A stretch of 64,000 nucleotides of DNA from an uncultured Sphingomonadaceae bacterium. Its GTDB lineage: Bacteria > Pseudomonadota > Alphaproteobacteria > Sphingomonadales > Sphingomonadaceae. The notes beneath the pieces were generated by a model. That model ran no database searches, was not told where the DNA came from, and was given only the letters and a program-made list of their open reading frames with translations. Shown in pieces: positions 26,274 through 33,114 of this stretch (the first letter of the stretch is position 1; each line of letters starts with the position of its first letter). The stretch covers positions 1-64,000 of the forward strand of contig CAIQHF010000024.1 of NCBI GenBank assembly GCA_903871605.1, given 5' to 3'. The position numbers and the translations under genes are program-made.

Positions 26274-26458
26274 GCGACTGCCTCGGGCTGGCTGATGTTG
26301 ACGGCCGCGACGATCTCGTTGTGGCGCACCCGCGCGGTGAATGCCGCGAAGCGATCGAAGCCGATCACGTTGGGCGACGACATGATAGCTCGGCGCCGAT
26401 CGGCGTCGGAAAGGCGCCGCATCTCCGCGATGCGCCTCACGATGACGTTAAGGCGCAC
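26270..26458 (-). CDS. Small phage protein of unknown function
   Basis: 62 aa, coupled to the DUF6527 gene by an ATGA overlap. Helical and basic at the N-terminus (RLNVIVRRIAEMRRLSDADRRRAIM). No family recognised. Confidence 0.55.
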   Translation of the reverse strand: MRLNVIVRRIAEMRRLSDADRRRAIMSSPNVIGFDRFAAFTARVRHNEIVAAVNISQPEAVA

Positions 26459-26463
26459 GGCGA

Positions 26464-26721
26464 TCAGAACGCGCCGGAGCGGCCGAGCTCGAACTTGCGG
26501 CGCAGTCGTCGGGCAAGCTTGTTGCCGCGACCATATGTTGGGCCCATCGACGCTCGGCGATCGCGGCGCTTCGCGTCCTTGCGATTCTTAGCCGCAGGCC
26601 GTGCGGCCGGCAGAACTGCTTCGTGGGTCGCCAGGCGGGAAGCGATAAGCCCATCGTTAGGCGAGCAGGTGCCCAGCGCCAGACCAGCGGCGAGTGCAAG
26701 CGACATACCGCGTCCAAACAT
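26464..26721 (-). CDS. Small exported basic protein
   Basis: 85 aa from the ATG at 26721, with GAGGTG upstream. The first 20 residues form a signal peptide with a Cys near the cleavage site (GMSLALAAGLALGTCSPN), possibly a lipoprotein, although the box is imperfect. The mature part is strongly basic (KNRKDAKRRDRR, RGNKLARRLRRKFELGR). Could act in lysis or at the envelope; this is a guess from the layout. Confidence 0.55.
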   Translation of the reverse strand: MFGRGMSLALAAGLALGTCSPNDGLIASRLATHEAVLPAARPAAKNRKDAKRRDRRASMGPTYGRGNKLARRLRRKFELGRSGAF

Positions 26722-26723
26722 GA

Positions 26724-26888
26724 TCACCTCGCGTTTTTGATGGTGACGGCGAGCGATGCCGCCAGAAAAGCCTCGCGATTCCGGGCGAGACGCCCGTCGA
26801 CGAGATCCGGGTGAACACGGAGGCGACGACCATTTCGGCGCGCTGCGCGAATACTGCGAAGCTCGGAGGCCATCTGCCGGATGTTCAT
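26724..26888 (-). CDS. Very small basic phage protein
   Basis: 54 aa, start ATG at 26888 with GAGGTG five bases upstream; the stop ends just before the next start. Sequence is basic and helical (QMASELRSIRAARRNGRRL, HPDLVDGRLARNREAFLAA). No family recognised. Included because the ribosome site, spacing and composition fit the operon. Confidence 0.5.
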   Translation of the reverse strand: MNIRQMASELRSIRAARRNGRRLRVHPDLVDGRLARNREAFLAASLAVTIKNAR

Positions 26889-26922
26889 CTGGCACCTCGG
26901 ATGGCGGTTCTGATGAAAGCCT

Positions 26923-26941
26923 GGCGGAGGAACCCTCCGCC
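26923..26941. repeat. Perfect hairpin GGCGGAGG-AAC-CCTCCGCC
   Basis: Eight-base arms with a 3-base loop lie in the only gap between the small late genes (26889-26982). There is no clear T-run on either side, so it is not a typical terminator; it may be an RNA-processing or attenuation site. Confidence 0.5.
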
Positions 26942-26982
26942 GCGGTCAGGAAAAGACGCGGGAAAACAAGGCGTCGGGTCGC

Positions 26983-27180
26983 TCAGTTGGCGACGGATAC
27001 CCCGTCGGTACCCACCGCCTCGGCCAGCACGCTGATCGCGCCCAGGATCTTCAGCTCTCGCTGTGCGCGCTGTCCCATTTCGATTTCGACAAGCAGATCG
27101 TCGAGCTGCATCTTGCTGATCCCGACAGCGTCGCCGGCGCACGCATTCGCTGCGGCGCGGATCGAGGCGACGTCGATCAT
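26983..27180 (-). CDS. Small phage protein of unknown function
   Basis: 65 aa from the ATG at 27180; the frame extends upstream into the neighbouring gene, so the internal ATG is preferred. All-helical (DVASIRAAANACAGDAVGIS, KMQLDDLLVEIEMGQRAQRE). No family recognised. Confidence 0.55.
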   Translation of the reverse strand: MIDVASIRAAANACAGDAVGISKMQLDDLLVEIEMGQRAQRELKILGAISVLAEAVGTDGVSVAN

Positions 27181-27184
27181 GGGA

Positions 27185-27409
27185 TCACCAGACCAATGAG
27201 CCGTTCGCCGTACGGGCGATCGGGCGGTTGACGGGTCGACCAGGCCCACGGGCGGCGCGCGTCAGGCGCGCGGCCATGGCCTCCGCCTGGTCGACGTGGC
27301 CCTCGTGCCGGGTTTGCGAGGGCCGGCCCACCTGCATGTCGGCGATAAGCCGATCGAGGTCAGCGCTGACGCGCATGCACTCATCGAGCAATGCGTTGGT
27401 TTGGGCCAT
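27185..27409 (-). CDS. Small phage protein, first gene of the late operon
   Basis: 74 aa from the ATG at 27409, with GGAG close upstream. Sequence: QTNALLDECMRVSADLDRLI then AEAMAARLTRAARGPGRPVN. It is the first gene after the hairpin terminator at 27430-27455, so it marks the start of the late minus-strand operon. Function unknown. Confidence 0.55.
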   Translation of the reverse strand: MAQTNALLDECMRVSADLDRLIADMQVGRPSQTRHEGHVDQAEAMAARLTRAARGPGRPVNRPIARTANGSLVW

Positions 27410-27429
27410 GGGAGGCTCCAGAAACGCGA

Positions 27430-27455
27430 AAGCCCGCGATGTTGGTCGCGGGCTT
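27430..27455 (-). terminator. Rho-independent-type terminator before late operon
   Basis: Read on the minus strand: AAGCCCGCGA, 6-base loop, TCGCGGGCTT, then TCGCGTTTC. Ten-base perfect arms. It lies between the 206-aa protein gene and the first late gene, leaving no room for a promoter between hairpin and the late ATG. It could end the regulator operon and be read through by an antiterminator. Confidence 0.75.
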
Positions 27456-27540
27456 CGGGCGTGGCTGTGGCGGGGTCGTTTTTGGCCGCTGCGTGTCGAT
27501 TTTGCGCCCTTAACGTACGGGAGGTTACCGTAGGTGCGGG

Positions 27541-28161
27541 TCAGCCGGCGAGTGCGATGGCGGCATCGCGAGAGCGGCGCCGCGCAAGTGGCCATAGATC
27601 GAGGGCATCGGCGAGCATGCGCCGCGCGCGCGGCATGCTGATGCAGCCCTGGCGCGCGACGATCGTCAAGCCGACGTCGTGCACGATCACCTCGAGCAGC
27701 GCGTCGACACACCCGCCGACCGCGTTACGCCACCAGCCATAGGCGATGTCGGCCTGCACGCGGCCGAGCTGCAGCTGCTCGGCACGCCCATGACCGCCGC
27801 CATCGACGCGTGTCTCGAGGCTGGCCGTCTTCACCGCGACGTCGGCCGTTATCGCGCGATAGGCCTCCGCGATCTGGTCGGCTGCGGCGAGCTGATCCTT
27901 GTCGATCGCCCCCGAATCGTAGAGGCGCGCGAGTGAGCCCGGGCGACGGCGCGCCTGATCGACATATTCGAGCGTCTCAGGCGTGCCCTGCTTGTGCGAC
28001 CAGCGTTCGCGCAGCGCCACGCGCTCCTCGATGCCCGGAGCGAGCACGACCGGCCTTGGGGGCTTGCGGCGCTTGCTCGCCCGGGGCTTCGGCCGATGTC
28101 GGCCGAGCACAAGGTGCACGAAACGTTGGCGCTCGCGATCGTCGCTGTTCATTATGGTCAT
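27541..28161 (-). CDS. Phage protein of unknown function, possible late regulator
   Basis: 206 aa. Basic N-terminus (HRPKPRASKRRKPPRPVV), central helical part (LEYVDQARRRPGSLARLYDSGAIDKDQLAAADQIAEAYRAI), C-terminus with SMPRARRMLADALDLWPLARRR. Not recognised. It lies directly upstream of the terminator that precedes the late operon, the place where phages often encode a late activator or antiterminator; that role is inference only. Confidence 0.7.
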   Translation of the reverse strand: MTIMNSDDRERQRFVHLVLGRHRPKPRASKRRKPPRPVVLAPGIEERVALRERWSHKQGTPETLEYVDQARRRPGSLARLYDSGAIDKDQLAAADQIAEAYRAITADVAVKTASLETRVDGGGHGRAEQLQLGRVQADIAYGWWRNAVGGCVDALLEVIVHDVGLTIVARQGCISMPRARRMLADALDLWPLARRRSRDAAIALAG

Positions 28162-28173
28162 GGTGGTTCCCGG

Positions 28174-28539
28174 CTATTCGGCGTCGGGAAGATGCTTGAA
28201 CGGCGGAAGCATCGGTAGCTGCACCTGCGGGAAGGGCGGCTGCAGCTGGCCAAGCGGAGCTGCGACGATCCAGCCCAGGCGACGTGCGAATTCGCCGGCC
28301 ATCTCCCGGGCATGCGCGACGTCGCGGACGCGTAGGCCGCGCATTGCCCCCGGCGTCTTCTCTAGGACGCCATCGGCTATAAGCTGATCGACGAGCTCAC
28401 GCGCGCGCGGTTTGCTCACGCCGAGCTCTCGGCCTATTTCGTCGTAGCTCGGTGAAGTCCCCGTCTTGACGAGCCGGTCGATAATGTAGGCCAAAGCCTC
28501 ATCGCGGCGACGCGGAACCGCAATTTTGCCGTGTTGCAA
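28174..28539 (-). CDS. LexA-like winged-helix DNA-binding protein
   Basis: About 121 aa from a TTG at 28539 with a G-rich site just upstream; a longer frame reaches an ATG at 28638 with an unlikely N-terminus. Residues 10-65 carry a LexA/MarR-type winged helix (ALAYIIDRLVKTGTSPSYDEIGRELGVSKP, RARELVDQLIADGVLEK). The C-terminus is Pro-rich with no protease domain. Likely regulator of phage genes. Confidence 0.7.
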   Translation of the reverse strand: MQHGKIAVPRRRDEALAYIIDRLVKTGTSPSYDEIGRELGVSKPRARELVDQLIADGVLEKTPGAMRGLRVRDVAHAREMAGEFARRLGWIVAAPLGQLQPPFPQVQLPMLPPFKHLPDAE

Positions 28540-28641
28540 TCCCCCGCGGTCCTGTGCTCGACGCCCCCCGGCCCAAAGAACATAGAGAGAATTCGTAGTT
28601 GTCGCTAGCCTCCCGCTGCTGAGGGCGTCGTGGCGCAATGG

Positions 28642-29202
28642 TCAGAGCCAGAGGCCGTGATGCGCCTGAAGATACCGCAGCACGTAATGGAAGAGGCGGA
28701 GCCGCCCGATGACATAGCCCATCGCCATCGCGATGAATATCGCTCGCCACGCGCGCCTCGCTGGCGGCAGGGCGGCGATCGGCGCCACTTCGGTAGTGGT
28801 GGCGAGGTCCCTTCCCTTCGGCCGCGACAAGGGCCTAAAGCCCGACGGGGAAGGATCGATCTCGGGGTGCTGATCCGCTTCGTCGTCCTCGCTGTATTCG
28901 TCGAATAGCGCGAAAGACTGGCCGTTGCCGAGCTGCAGACTGGCAAGCCAGTCGGCGACAAAGAATACTTCGCCATCATCCGGATCGATCAGGCTCTTTA
29001 TCCGGTCAAAGCGGAAAGTACGGACTGCCTTCGCGATCGAGCACCGCGCCTGCAGGTACGTGGATGATGGCGTTTTACGGCTTTCGTTGATCGCGATTGC
29101 CAGCGGCATCACACTACGCATCGATTGATCGCCGATTCCATCGACATATTCGAGCAGGACGGGACGTGCCGTACCGCGTTTAAGCGGGTAGCGGGTCAAC
29201 AT
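28642..29202 (-). CDS. WYL-like domain protein with C-terminal membrane segment
   Basis: 186 aa. The first 80 residues follow the WYL-type pattern (PVLLEYVDGIGDQSMRSVMPLAIAI, TYLQARCSIAKAVRTFRFDRI, KSLIDPDDGEVF). A charged linker follows, then a hydrophobic helix near residues 150-165 (AIFIAMAMGYVIGRLRLF). WYL domains sense nucleic-acid ligands. A membrane-tethered form beside the immunity region is unusual. Function unknown. Confidence 0.7.
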   Translation of the reverse strand: MLTRYPLKRGTARPVLLEYVDGIGDQSMRSVMPLAIAINESRKTPSSTYLQARCSIAKAVRTFRFDRIKSLIDPDDGEVFFVADWLASLQLGNGQSFALFDEYSEDDEADQHPEIDPSPSGFRPLSRPKGRDLATTTEVAPIAALPPARRAWRAIFIAMAMGYVIGRLRLFHYVLRYLQAHHGLWL

Positions 29203-29335
29203 AACTTATTGATGTTCAATCTTTTAGCATCCGGCAGCCTCTTAGCCGGAGCATGATCGACCGTGACGATACCGATCTTCAGAAAGAAACCAGGATGCGC
29301 CCAGGGATGTGAACCATGCGAGGTGATGTGCGCGG

Positions 29336-29812
29336 TCATGACAGCGGTGCAGGATCATGCGTGGCGAGAGCTGCAGGCGTTGCTGCTCGAGCCTGCGGGG
29401 CAGCCAAATCGGGCATCAGATCTCGAAGCTGCGACAAGCCGATGGGTAGGCGCTTCGCGAGAAGCAGAGCTTGCTCGTCCAGCGGCGCCGCCCGATCCAT
29501 GGTGCGAAGCAAGCCCTCGAACATTCGTGCCAAAGCGGGCTCGCTCGGTAACGCGACCGGCAACATGATATGAATCATAGGAGCCGAAATGGGCGGAGGC
29601 GCCCCTTCGTCTGGATCGTCAGTCTCGCCTTCCAGATACGCTGGTGTCGTGTGTAGTTCTCGGGCGATCCGGTGGAGGTATTTCGAACCGTATCCCTTGC
29701 CGAGGACCAGCTTCGCGATTGTGGTTTGAGACACGCCGACGCGTCGGCCAAGCTCAGACTGGGATATCCCTTGAGCGGCCATACGGTCGCGAAGACGGTC
29801 ACCATCGAACAT
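29336..29812 (-). CDS. CI-like phage repressor (XRE family)
   Basis: 158 aa from the ATG at 29812. HTH in residues 5-60 (RLRDRMAAQGISQSELGRRVGVSQTTIAKLVLGKGYGSKYL). The rest (PISAPMIHIMLPVALPSEP, ALARMFEGLLRTMDRAAPLDEQALLL) is a possible oligomerisation part; no LexA-type protease Ser-Lys pair is evident. No ribosome site is visible between the operator and the ATG. Divergent from a Cro/YdaS-like gene, with two operators between them. Confidence 0.88.
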   Translation of the reverse strand: MFDGDRLRDRMAAQGISQSELGRRVGVSQTTIAKLVLGKGYGSKYLHRIARELHTTPAYLEGETDDPDEGAPPPISAPMIHIMLPVALPSEPALARMFEGLLRTMDRAAPLDEQALLLAKRLPIGLSQLRDLMPDLAAPQARAATPAALATHDPAPLS

Positions 29813-29823
29813 GGGATAGCAAA

Positions 29824-29841
29824 CTAAACCTCTGGGTTTAG
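29824..29841. promoter_or_regulatory. Operator 1, CTAAACC-N4-GGTTTAG
   Basis: Perfect 7-base arms around TCTG. Overlaps the putative -10 region of the CI-like gene (TTTAGT read on the minus strand), so binding would repress the repressor's own promoter. An identical half-site pair occurs at 29872-29889, 48 bp away. Confidence 0.85.
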
Positions 29842-29871
29842 CGCGCGACCAACCTTTCGGACTTGACTCGC

Positions 29872-29889
29872 CTAAACCCATCGGTTTAG
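29872..29889. promoter_or_regulatory. Operator 2, CTAAACC-N4-GGTTTAG
   Basis: Same arms as operator 1 around CATC. It ends 8 bases before the ATG of the Cro-like gene and overlaps its putative -10; a TTGACT -35-like element lies at 29864-29869 with about 17-base spacing. Binding here would block rightward early transcription. Confidence 0.85.
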
Positions 29890-29897
29890 CTCGCGCC

Positions 29898-30173
29898 ATG
29901 GACGTGAATCATTCTCCGACTCCGCAGGAAGAATTGAGAGCCGCGGTTGATATCGCAGGCTCGCAATCTGCCTTTGCTCGGATGCTGGGGGTGACTCAGC
30001 GCGCGGTTTGGCGCTGGCTGAATCAAGGAAAGCACCTTCCAGCTGAGCATGTGCTCAAAGCCGAGGCAGGAACTGGCGTTTCGCGCTATCGCCTGCGCCC
30101 TGACCTGTTCCAGCTCGAAGCAGTCGCGCCTCACGATCTGGGGCCGCCAGACCAACTGGAGCCGGTCCGATGA
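29898..30173 (+). CDS. Cro/YdaS-like DNA-binding protein
   Basis: 91 aa. YdaS-type HTH in residues 10-55 (ELRAAVDIAGSQSAFARMLG, VTQRAVWRWLNQGKHLPAEH) followed by GTGVSRYRLRPDLFQ. This family acts as Cro in many prophages. No ribosome site upstream, and the operator-promoter ends 8 bases before the ATG, so a leaderless mRNA is possible. First gene of the rightward early transcript. Confidence 0.9.
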   Translation: MDVNHSPTPQEELRAAVDIAGSQSAFARMLGVTQRAVWRWLNQGKHLPAEHVLKAEAGTGVSRYRLRPDLFQLEAVAPHDLGPPDQLEPVR

Positions 30174-30694
30174 TTCGATCTGCTCTTCGTGCGTGGCTCC
30201 CTGGCCGCACGATCGCCGGAAGGGGTCGGGCATCCAGCCCGGCCCCGGAAGGCGCTCATCAAGGTGAGGTTGCTTTCACGGCTTCGCTGCTCGCGAACAT
30301 CGAGGCCGTGACCTCGGTTAGCCCATTGTTCGTCGAGGCATGGGCCAAGCGCTATGCGGTATCGGGTGCGAGTTGGGCAGAAATCGACGCCGATATGATG
30401 CGTCAGGCCGATGTCTGGAATGCAGAACGCCGGCAGGCATATCGTGATCGGCACGCGTACGAGCGTAGGATGGGGTTTAGACCTCCCTTGGGTGAATCCA
30501 GCCGTCAGGCGGAAAGTCCGGCCACGGTTCCCGCTTCCGAAGAAGATCGAGCCAATATTGCAAGCGAAGCGCGTCGCGATCCGGCTTGCCCTCGTCCGCA
30601 ATCCAGTCCCGCTCCTGCTGCAGAAGGCGCTCAAGCCAACGCAGCATCTCATCGCGAAAACCGTCAGCACCCATGCGGAAGAGAAGAGGCATGA
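30170..30694 (+). CDS. Possible early protein overlapping cro stop; 3' part doubtful
   Basis: 174 aa, start in an ATGA overlap with cro. The first 28 residues come from a 43-bp repeat; residues 45-105 (VSPLFVEAWAKRYAVSGASW, DADMMRQADVWNAERRQAYR) look truly coding. The last third overlaps the minus-strand gene at 30477-30824 and looks like its shadow. I take it as a plausible but not certain gene. Confidence 0.45.
   Translation: MIRSALRAWLPGRTIAGRGRASSPAPEGAHQGEVAFTASLLANIEAVTSVSPLFVEAWAKRYAVSGASWAEIDADMMRQADVWNAERRQAYRDRHAYERRMGFRPPLGESSRQAESPATVPASEEDRANIASEARRDPACPRPQSSPAPAAEGAQANAASHRENRQHPCGREEA
30208..30250 (+). repeat. 43-bp repeat with GC hairpin, copy 1
   Basis: It matches 30858-30900 at 40 of 43 positions in the same orientation, exactly 650 bp away. 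The core is a hairpin GGGGTCGGGC-ATCCA-GCCCGGCCCC (30222-30246), one G-T pair. It lies at the start of the gene following cro. Confidence 0.85.
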
Positions 30695-30824
30695 GAAAGC
30701 CGTCTTCAAATGCTTGGCGAGTGCCGGCCTCCCCGTCGACGCGGTCCGTGAGCTCGAGCAGATGGTCTGCTCGCTCCTCGAGGCGCACGATGCGCGCGCG
30801 CAACGCGGCCAGTTCCTCTTCCAT
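30477..30824 (-). CDS. Reversed coiled-coil protein in the early region
   Basis: 115 aa from the ATG at 30824. N-terminal coiled coil (EEELAALRARIVRLEERADH), then helical FLMPLLFRMGADGFRDEMLR and a C-terminal PWPDFPPDGWIHPREV. Composition is convincing for a real protein. It points against the early transcript and lies between two copies of the 43-bp hairpin repeat, like a self-contained cargo gene. Function unknown. Confidence 0.65.
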   Translation of the reverse strand: MEEELAALRARIVRLEERADHLLELTDRVDGEAGTRQAFEDGFLMPLLFRMGADGFRDEMLRWLERLLQQERDWIADEGKPDRDALRLQYWLDLLRKREPWPDFPPDGWIHPREV

Positions 30825-30857
30825 CGATCTCGCCCTTCGTGGTGGTGTTGCAGCAAC

Positions 30858-30900
30858 CACGATAGCCGGAAGGGGTCGGGCGTCCAGCCCGGCCCCCGAA
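30858..30900 (+). repeat. 43-bp repeat with GC hairpin, copy 2
   Basis: Second copy of the repeat at 30208-30250, with hairpin arms GGGGTCGGGC / GCCCGGCCCC (30872-30896). It lies upstream of the reversed gene's start and about 190 bp before the CII-like gene. The two copies bracket the reversed gene. Confidence 0.85.
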
Positions 30901-31029
30901 AGCACCGTCCTTTTCGGGCACGACGACTGCCCAAGTCTTTCCCCCTTTCGGCCGCTGGCAGACCGGCCGGGAACCGCCCTGTGGCGCACCGCGGTGAAGC
31001 AGTCTGCTCTTCCAAGGGCATGCGGCCTC

Positions 31030-31067
31030 GGGCGCCGATCGTCAGCGACAATCGGCGCCCGCTTTTC
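31030..31067 (+). terminator. Rho-independent terminator before the CII-like gene
   Basis: Arms GGGCGCCGAT (31030-31039) and ATCGGCGCCC (31051-31060) with an 11-base loop, followed by GCTTTTCG on the plus strand. It ends 19 bases before the ATG at 31086. The placement recalls tR1 between cro and cII in lambda. The rest of the 30825-31085 gap holds only the 43-bp repeat. Confidence 0.8.
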
Positions 31068-31085
31068 GCGCGCGGATCTCGCGTG

Positions 31086-31562
31086 ATGACGAAGGTGCGC
31101 GCACCCTTGTCGATCGATGCTGCGCTCGGCCGGATATCCGGTCAGCTGCTCGGCGCATGGAAAGAGATGGCGACGGTCGTCGGCCGCTCAGAGAGCCAGG
31201 TGCGCCGCTGGGGCGATGATGCTCACCCCGATCAGATCCCGCTGCCGTGCGCGATCGCGCTCGACATCGCCTATCAGCGCGCCGGCGGAGACGGCCGGCC
31301 GCTGTTCGAGACCTACGCGCTTCAGGTGCAGGTCGCGCTGGAGGATGCGTTCGCCAGCGAGATCGAGCTGCTGCACCGCGCATGCGTCCTGATCCGTGAG
31401 GGCGCCCAGGCGCAGGAGGCGCTGGTGCTCGCCAGCATGCCCTCTGCGACCGAAAAAGATCGGGTCCATGCAGTGCGCGAGCTCGAGGACGTCGCACACA
31501 TTGTCACTAGTGCGATCGCGCTGCTCGCCAGTCGTACCCCGCCGCCCGAACCTCCCGCCTGA
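31086..31562 (+). CDS. CII/CP76-like phage regulatory protein
   Basis: 158 aa from the ATG at 31086; upstream in-frame sequence is non-coding. HTH-like segment near residues 10-45 (AALGRISGQLLGAWKEMATVVGRSESQVRRWGDD) and PLPCAIALDIAYQRAGG resemble phage CII/CP76 regulators. The remaining part is helical. It lies just after a terminator, as cII does in lambda. Likely acts in the lysis-lysogeny decision. Confidence 0.7.
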   Translation: MTKVRAPLSIDAALGRISGQLLGAWKEMATVVGRSESQVRRWGDDAHPDQIPLPCAIALDIAYQRAGGDGRPLFETYALQVQVALEDAFASEIELLHRACVLIREGAQAQEALVLASMPSATEKDRVHAVRELEDVAHIVTSAIALLASRTPPPEPPA

Positions 31563-31651
31563 ACGCCGTCACCGCCGCCACCCCACTACCGGAATACCGA
31601 GCTCGCGGACCCAAGCCGCGAGAGCGGTTTCATGCTGCCCGGAGACTTTCG

Positions 31652-31798
31652 ATGAACAAGCCTGCCGTGAAATGTCCGAAATGCAACGGCTGGGCCTTCG
31701 AGCCCGGAGTCACGCCGATGCAGAACTGCTCCGGCTGCAACGGCACCGGCCGCGCGCGCGAGCTCGTCGACGATCTCGCCTCGAGGGCGAAGTCGTGA
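31652..31798 (+). CDS. Small zinc-finger protein (two CxxC pairs)
   Basis: 48 aa: CPKCNGW ... CSGCNGTGR, a compact zinc ribbon of the DnaJ-like CxxCxG type, then ELVDDLASRAKS. GGAG lies upstream. The stop overlaps the next gene's GTG (GTGA). First member of a long chain of coupled genes. Small zinc ribbons of this type are frequent in phage early regions; role unknown. Confidence 0.75.
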   Translation: MNKPAVKCPKCNGWAFEPGVTPMQNCSGCNGTGRARELVDDLASRAKS

Positions 31799-32355
31799 GC
31801 GGAACCGAGCGCCTCGACCAGGTGAAGCTACGCGCCCGCTGGGCCCGCGACGAGCTCGATCTGATCCGCCAGGAGATGATCGATCGCGGCTCCGGGTCCG
31901 TGCCGACGGATGTCGATGGCCGCGCGCTGCGCGAAATTGGACAGGCATACGCGCAGCTTGCCCTGGCCGTCTGCAGCCTGAATTTCGCCACCAATGTCAT
32001 CGTGCACGGGCTCGCCTATGCCGAGCAGGCCGAGCGGGTCGCATCTGCGATGCCATTCACAGCAGGCGAGTTTCTGCGGAACGCGCGATTGGCGGCAGGC
32101 CTTTCGATCGAGGACGTCGCCGCCCGCATCGGTACCGTGCCGGCGATCGCCGAACTCGGCCGTCGGCAATGGATCGAGATGATCGAGGCCGATGCGATGC
32201 CTATCGCAGCCAGCACGATCGACGCGCTGCACAGCGTCCTGAGCTTTGATCGCGAGGCACTCGGCAGATTGATCGTGGCCCAGGCAGCCGAGGGCCATCT
32301 CGCGCGCAACGCTCGAGTCCACGCCGCACCCAGCCAGCCAGGAGTCGTCGCATGA
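31795..32355 (+). CDS. XRE-type HTH protein
   Basis: 186 aa from the GTG at 31795. Residues 1-75 are helical (RLDQVKLRARWARDELDLIR, REIGQAYAQLALAVCSLNFA); residues 85-150 form an HTH of XRE type (EFLRNARLAAGLSIEDVAARI, ADAMPIAASTIDALHSVLSF). Probably a DNA-binding regulator. The upstream frame is open but non-coding in character. Confidence 0.7.
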   Translation: MSGTERLDQVKLRARWARDELDLIRQEMIDRGSGSVPTDVDGRALREIGQAYAQLALAVCSLNFATNVIVHGLAYAEQAERVASAMPFTAGEFLRNARLAAGLSIEDVAARIGTVPAIAELGRRQWIEMIEADAMPIAASTIDALHSVLSFDREALGRLIVAQAAEGHLARNARVHAAPSQPGVVA

Positions 32356-32606
32356 AGCCCGAACCCGTTCTGCTCGCGCGCATCCACTCGTTCGATTGCC
32401 CTTGCCGCTCGTGCTCGGCCCTGACGAGCGGCGTCCGGATGACGCGCCGCCCGCCGACACTCATGCAGCGCTTTCGCCGCGCCGCGGAGCCTGGGGATTG
32501 GGCGGCGATCATCATTGGCGCCCAGCTCGGCGTCGCACTCATCACGATCCTGGTAATCGCGAACGAGTGGGACGTCGTCGCTTCAGCGCTCGCGGCGCTG
32601 TGGTGA
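32352..32606 (+). CDS. Small membrane protein with N-terminal Cys motif
   Basis: 84 aa, ATGA-coupled to the HTH gene. N-terminal HSFDCPCRSCSALTSGVRM, then basic and a single membrane helix (WAAIIIGAQLGVALITILVI). The CxCxxC start is common in small sphingomonad phage proteins. Function unknown. Confidence 0.65.
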   Translation: MKPEPVLLARIHSFDCPCRSCSALTSGVRMTRRPPTLMQRFRRAAEPGDWAAIIIGAQLGVALITILVIANEWDVVASALAALW

Positions 32607-32818
32607 TGCGCAGGCTCCTGCTCCTCGTCATGCTGGCCCTCGGCGCCGACTATGTGCTGGTAGCCGCAGTCGTCTTCGTCGGCGGTACGCTGTTCAATCG
32701 GCAGCCTAGTCGGCGTCTTGCCGAGCGGCTCAACACAACGATGCCGGCGACGATGTTCGTAGCGGCGCTCCAGTGGCCTTGGCTCGCATGGCGCTTCCTG
32801 ACCGGACGCGCACAGTGA
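32606..32818 (+). CDS. Small membrane protein, two helices
   Basis: 70 aa, TGATG-coupled to the previous gene. Helix one RRLLLLVMLALGADYVLVAA runs into VVFVGGTLF; helix two MFVAALQWPWLAWRFL. With the preceding gene it could be a paired membrane unit such as a holin or exclusion device; no sequence evidence decides this. Confidence 0.6.
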   Translation: MRRLLLLVMLALGADYVLVAAVVFVGGTLFNRQPSRRLAERLNTTMPATMFVAALQWPWLAWRFLTGRAQ

Positions 32819-33114
32819 CCGCGCCGATCGTCATCGATGAGCGCGGTTATACGCCCCTCCCCGGCAAACTCGGCGAAGAGGGTTGGATGGCCTTCCTCCA
32901 TGCGGGCGTGCGCGTCACCTGCGCTGCGGTGCCGCAGTCGCGGATGGCCATCATCATGCTCGTCGGGGGAGATCTGGACGATCCTGCCTTCGAGCCCGAC
33001 GTCGTCGCGGCCGTCATTCCCGCCGATCGGCTCGACCAGCTGATCACTGAACTGACCGCGCTGCGCGCGGACCTCGCGGCATTGGGAGGTCCAGCATGTC
33101 CGACGGGAATGTAG
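32815..33114 (+). CDS. Small phage protein of unknown function
   Basis: 99 aa from the GTG at 32815 (GTGA overlap). Alpha/beta pattern ([58 protein letters not shown]). No family recognised. Confidence 0.65.
   Translation: MTAPIVIDERGYTPLPGKLGEEGWMAFLHAGVRVTCAAVPQSRMAIIMLVGGDLDDPAFEPDVVAAVIPADRLDQLITELTALRADLAALGGPACPTGM

Noticed and set aside
28620-28660. tRNA-like 5' part (GGGCGTCGTGGCGCAATGGTCAGAGC)
   Set aside because: The beginning looks like acceptor and D-arm, but no proper anticodon stem, T-loop or matching 3' acceptor strand follows, and the region lies at the 3' end of a coding gene.
29263-29568. Plus-strand frame opposite the CI-like gene
   Set aside because: Overlaps a clear XRE repressor in antisense and has no family features beyond a short Cys-rich start.
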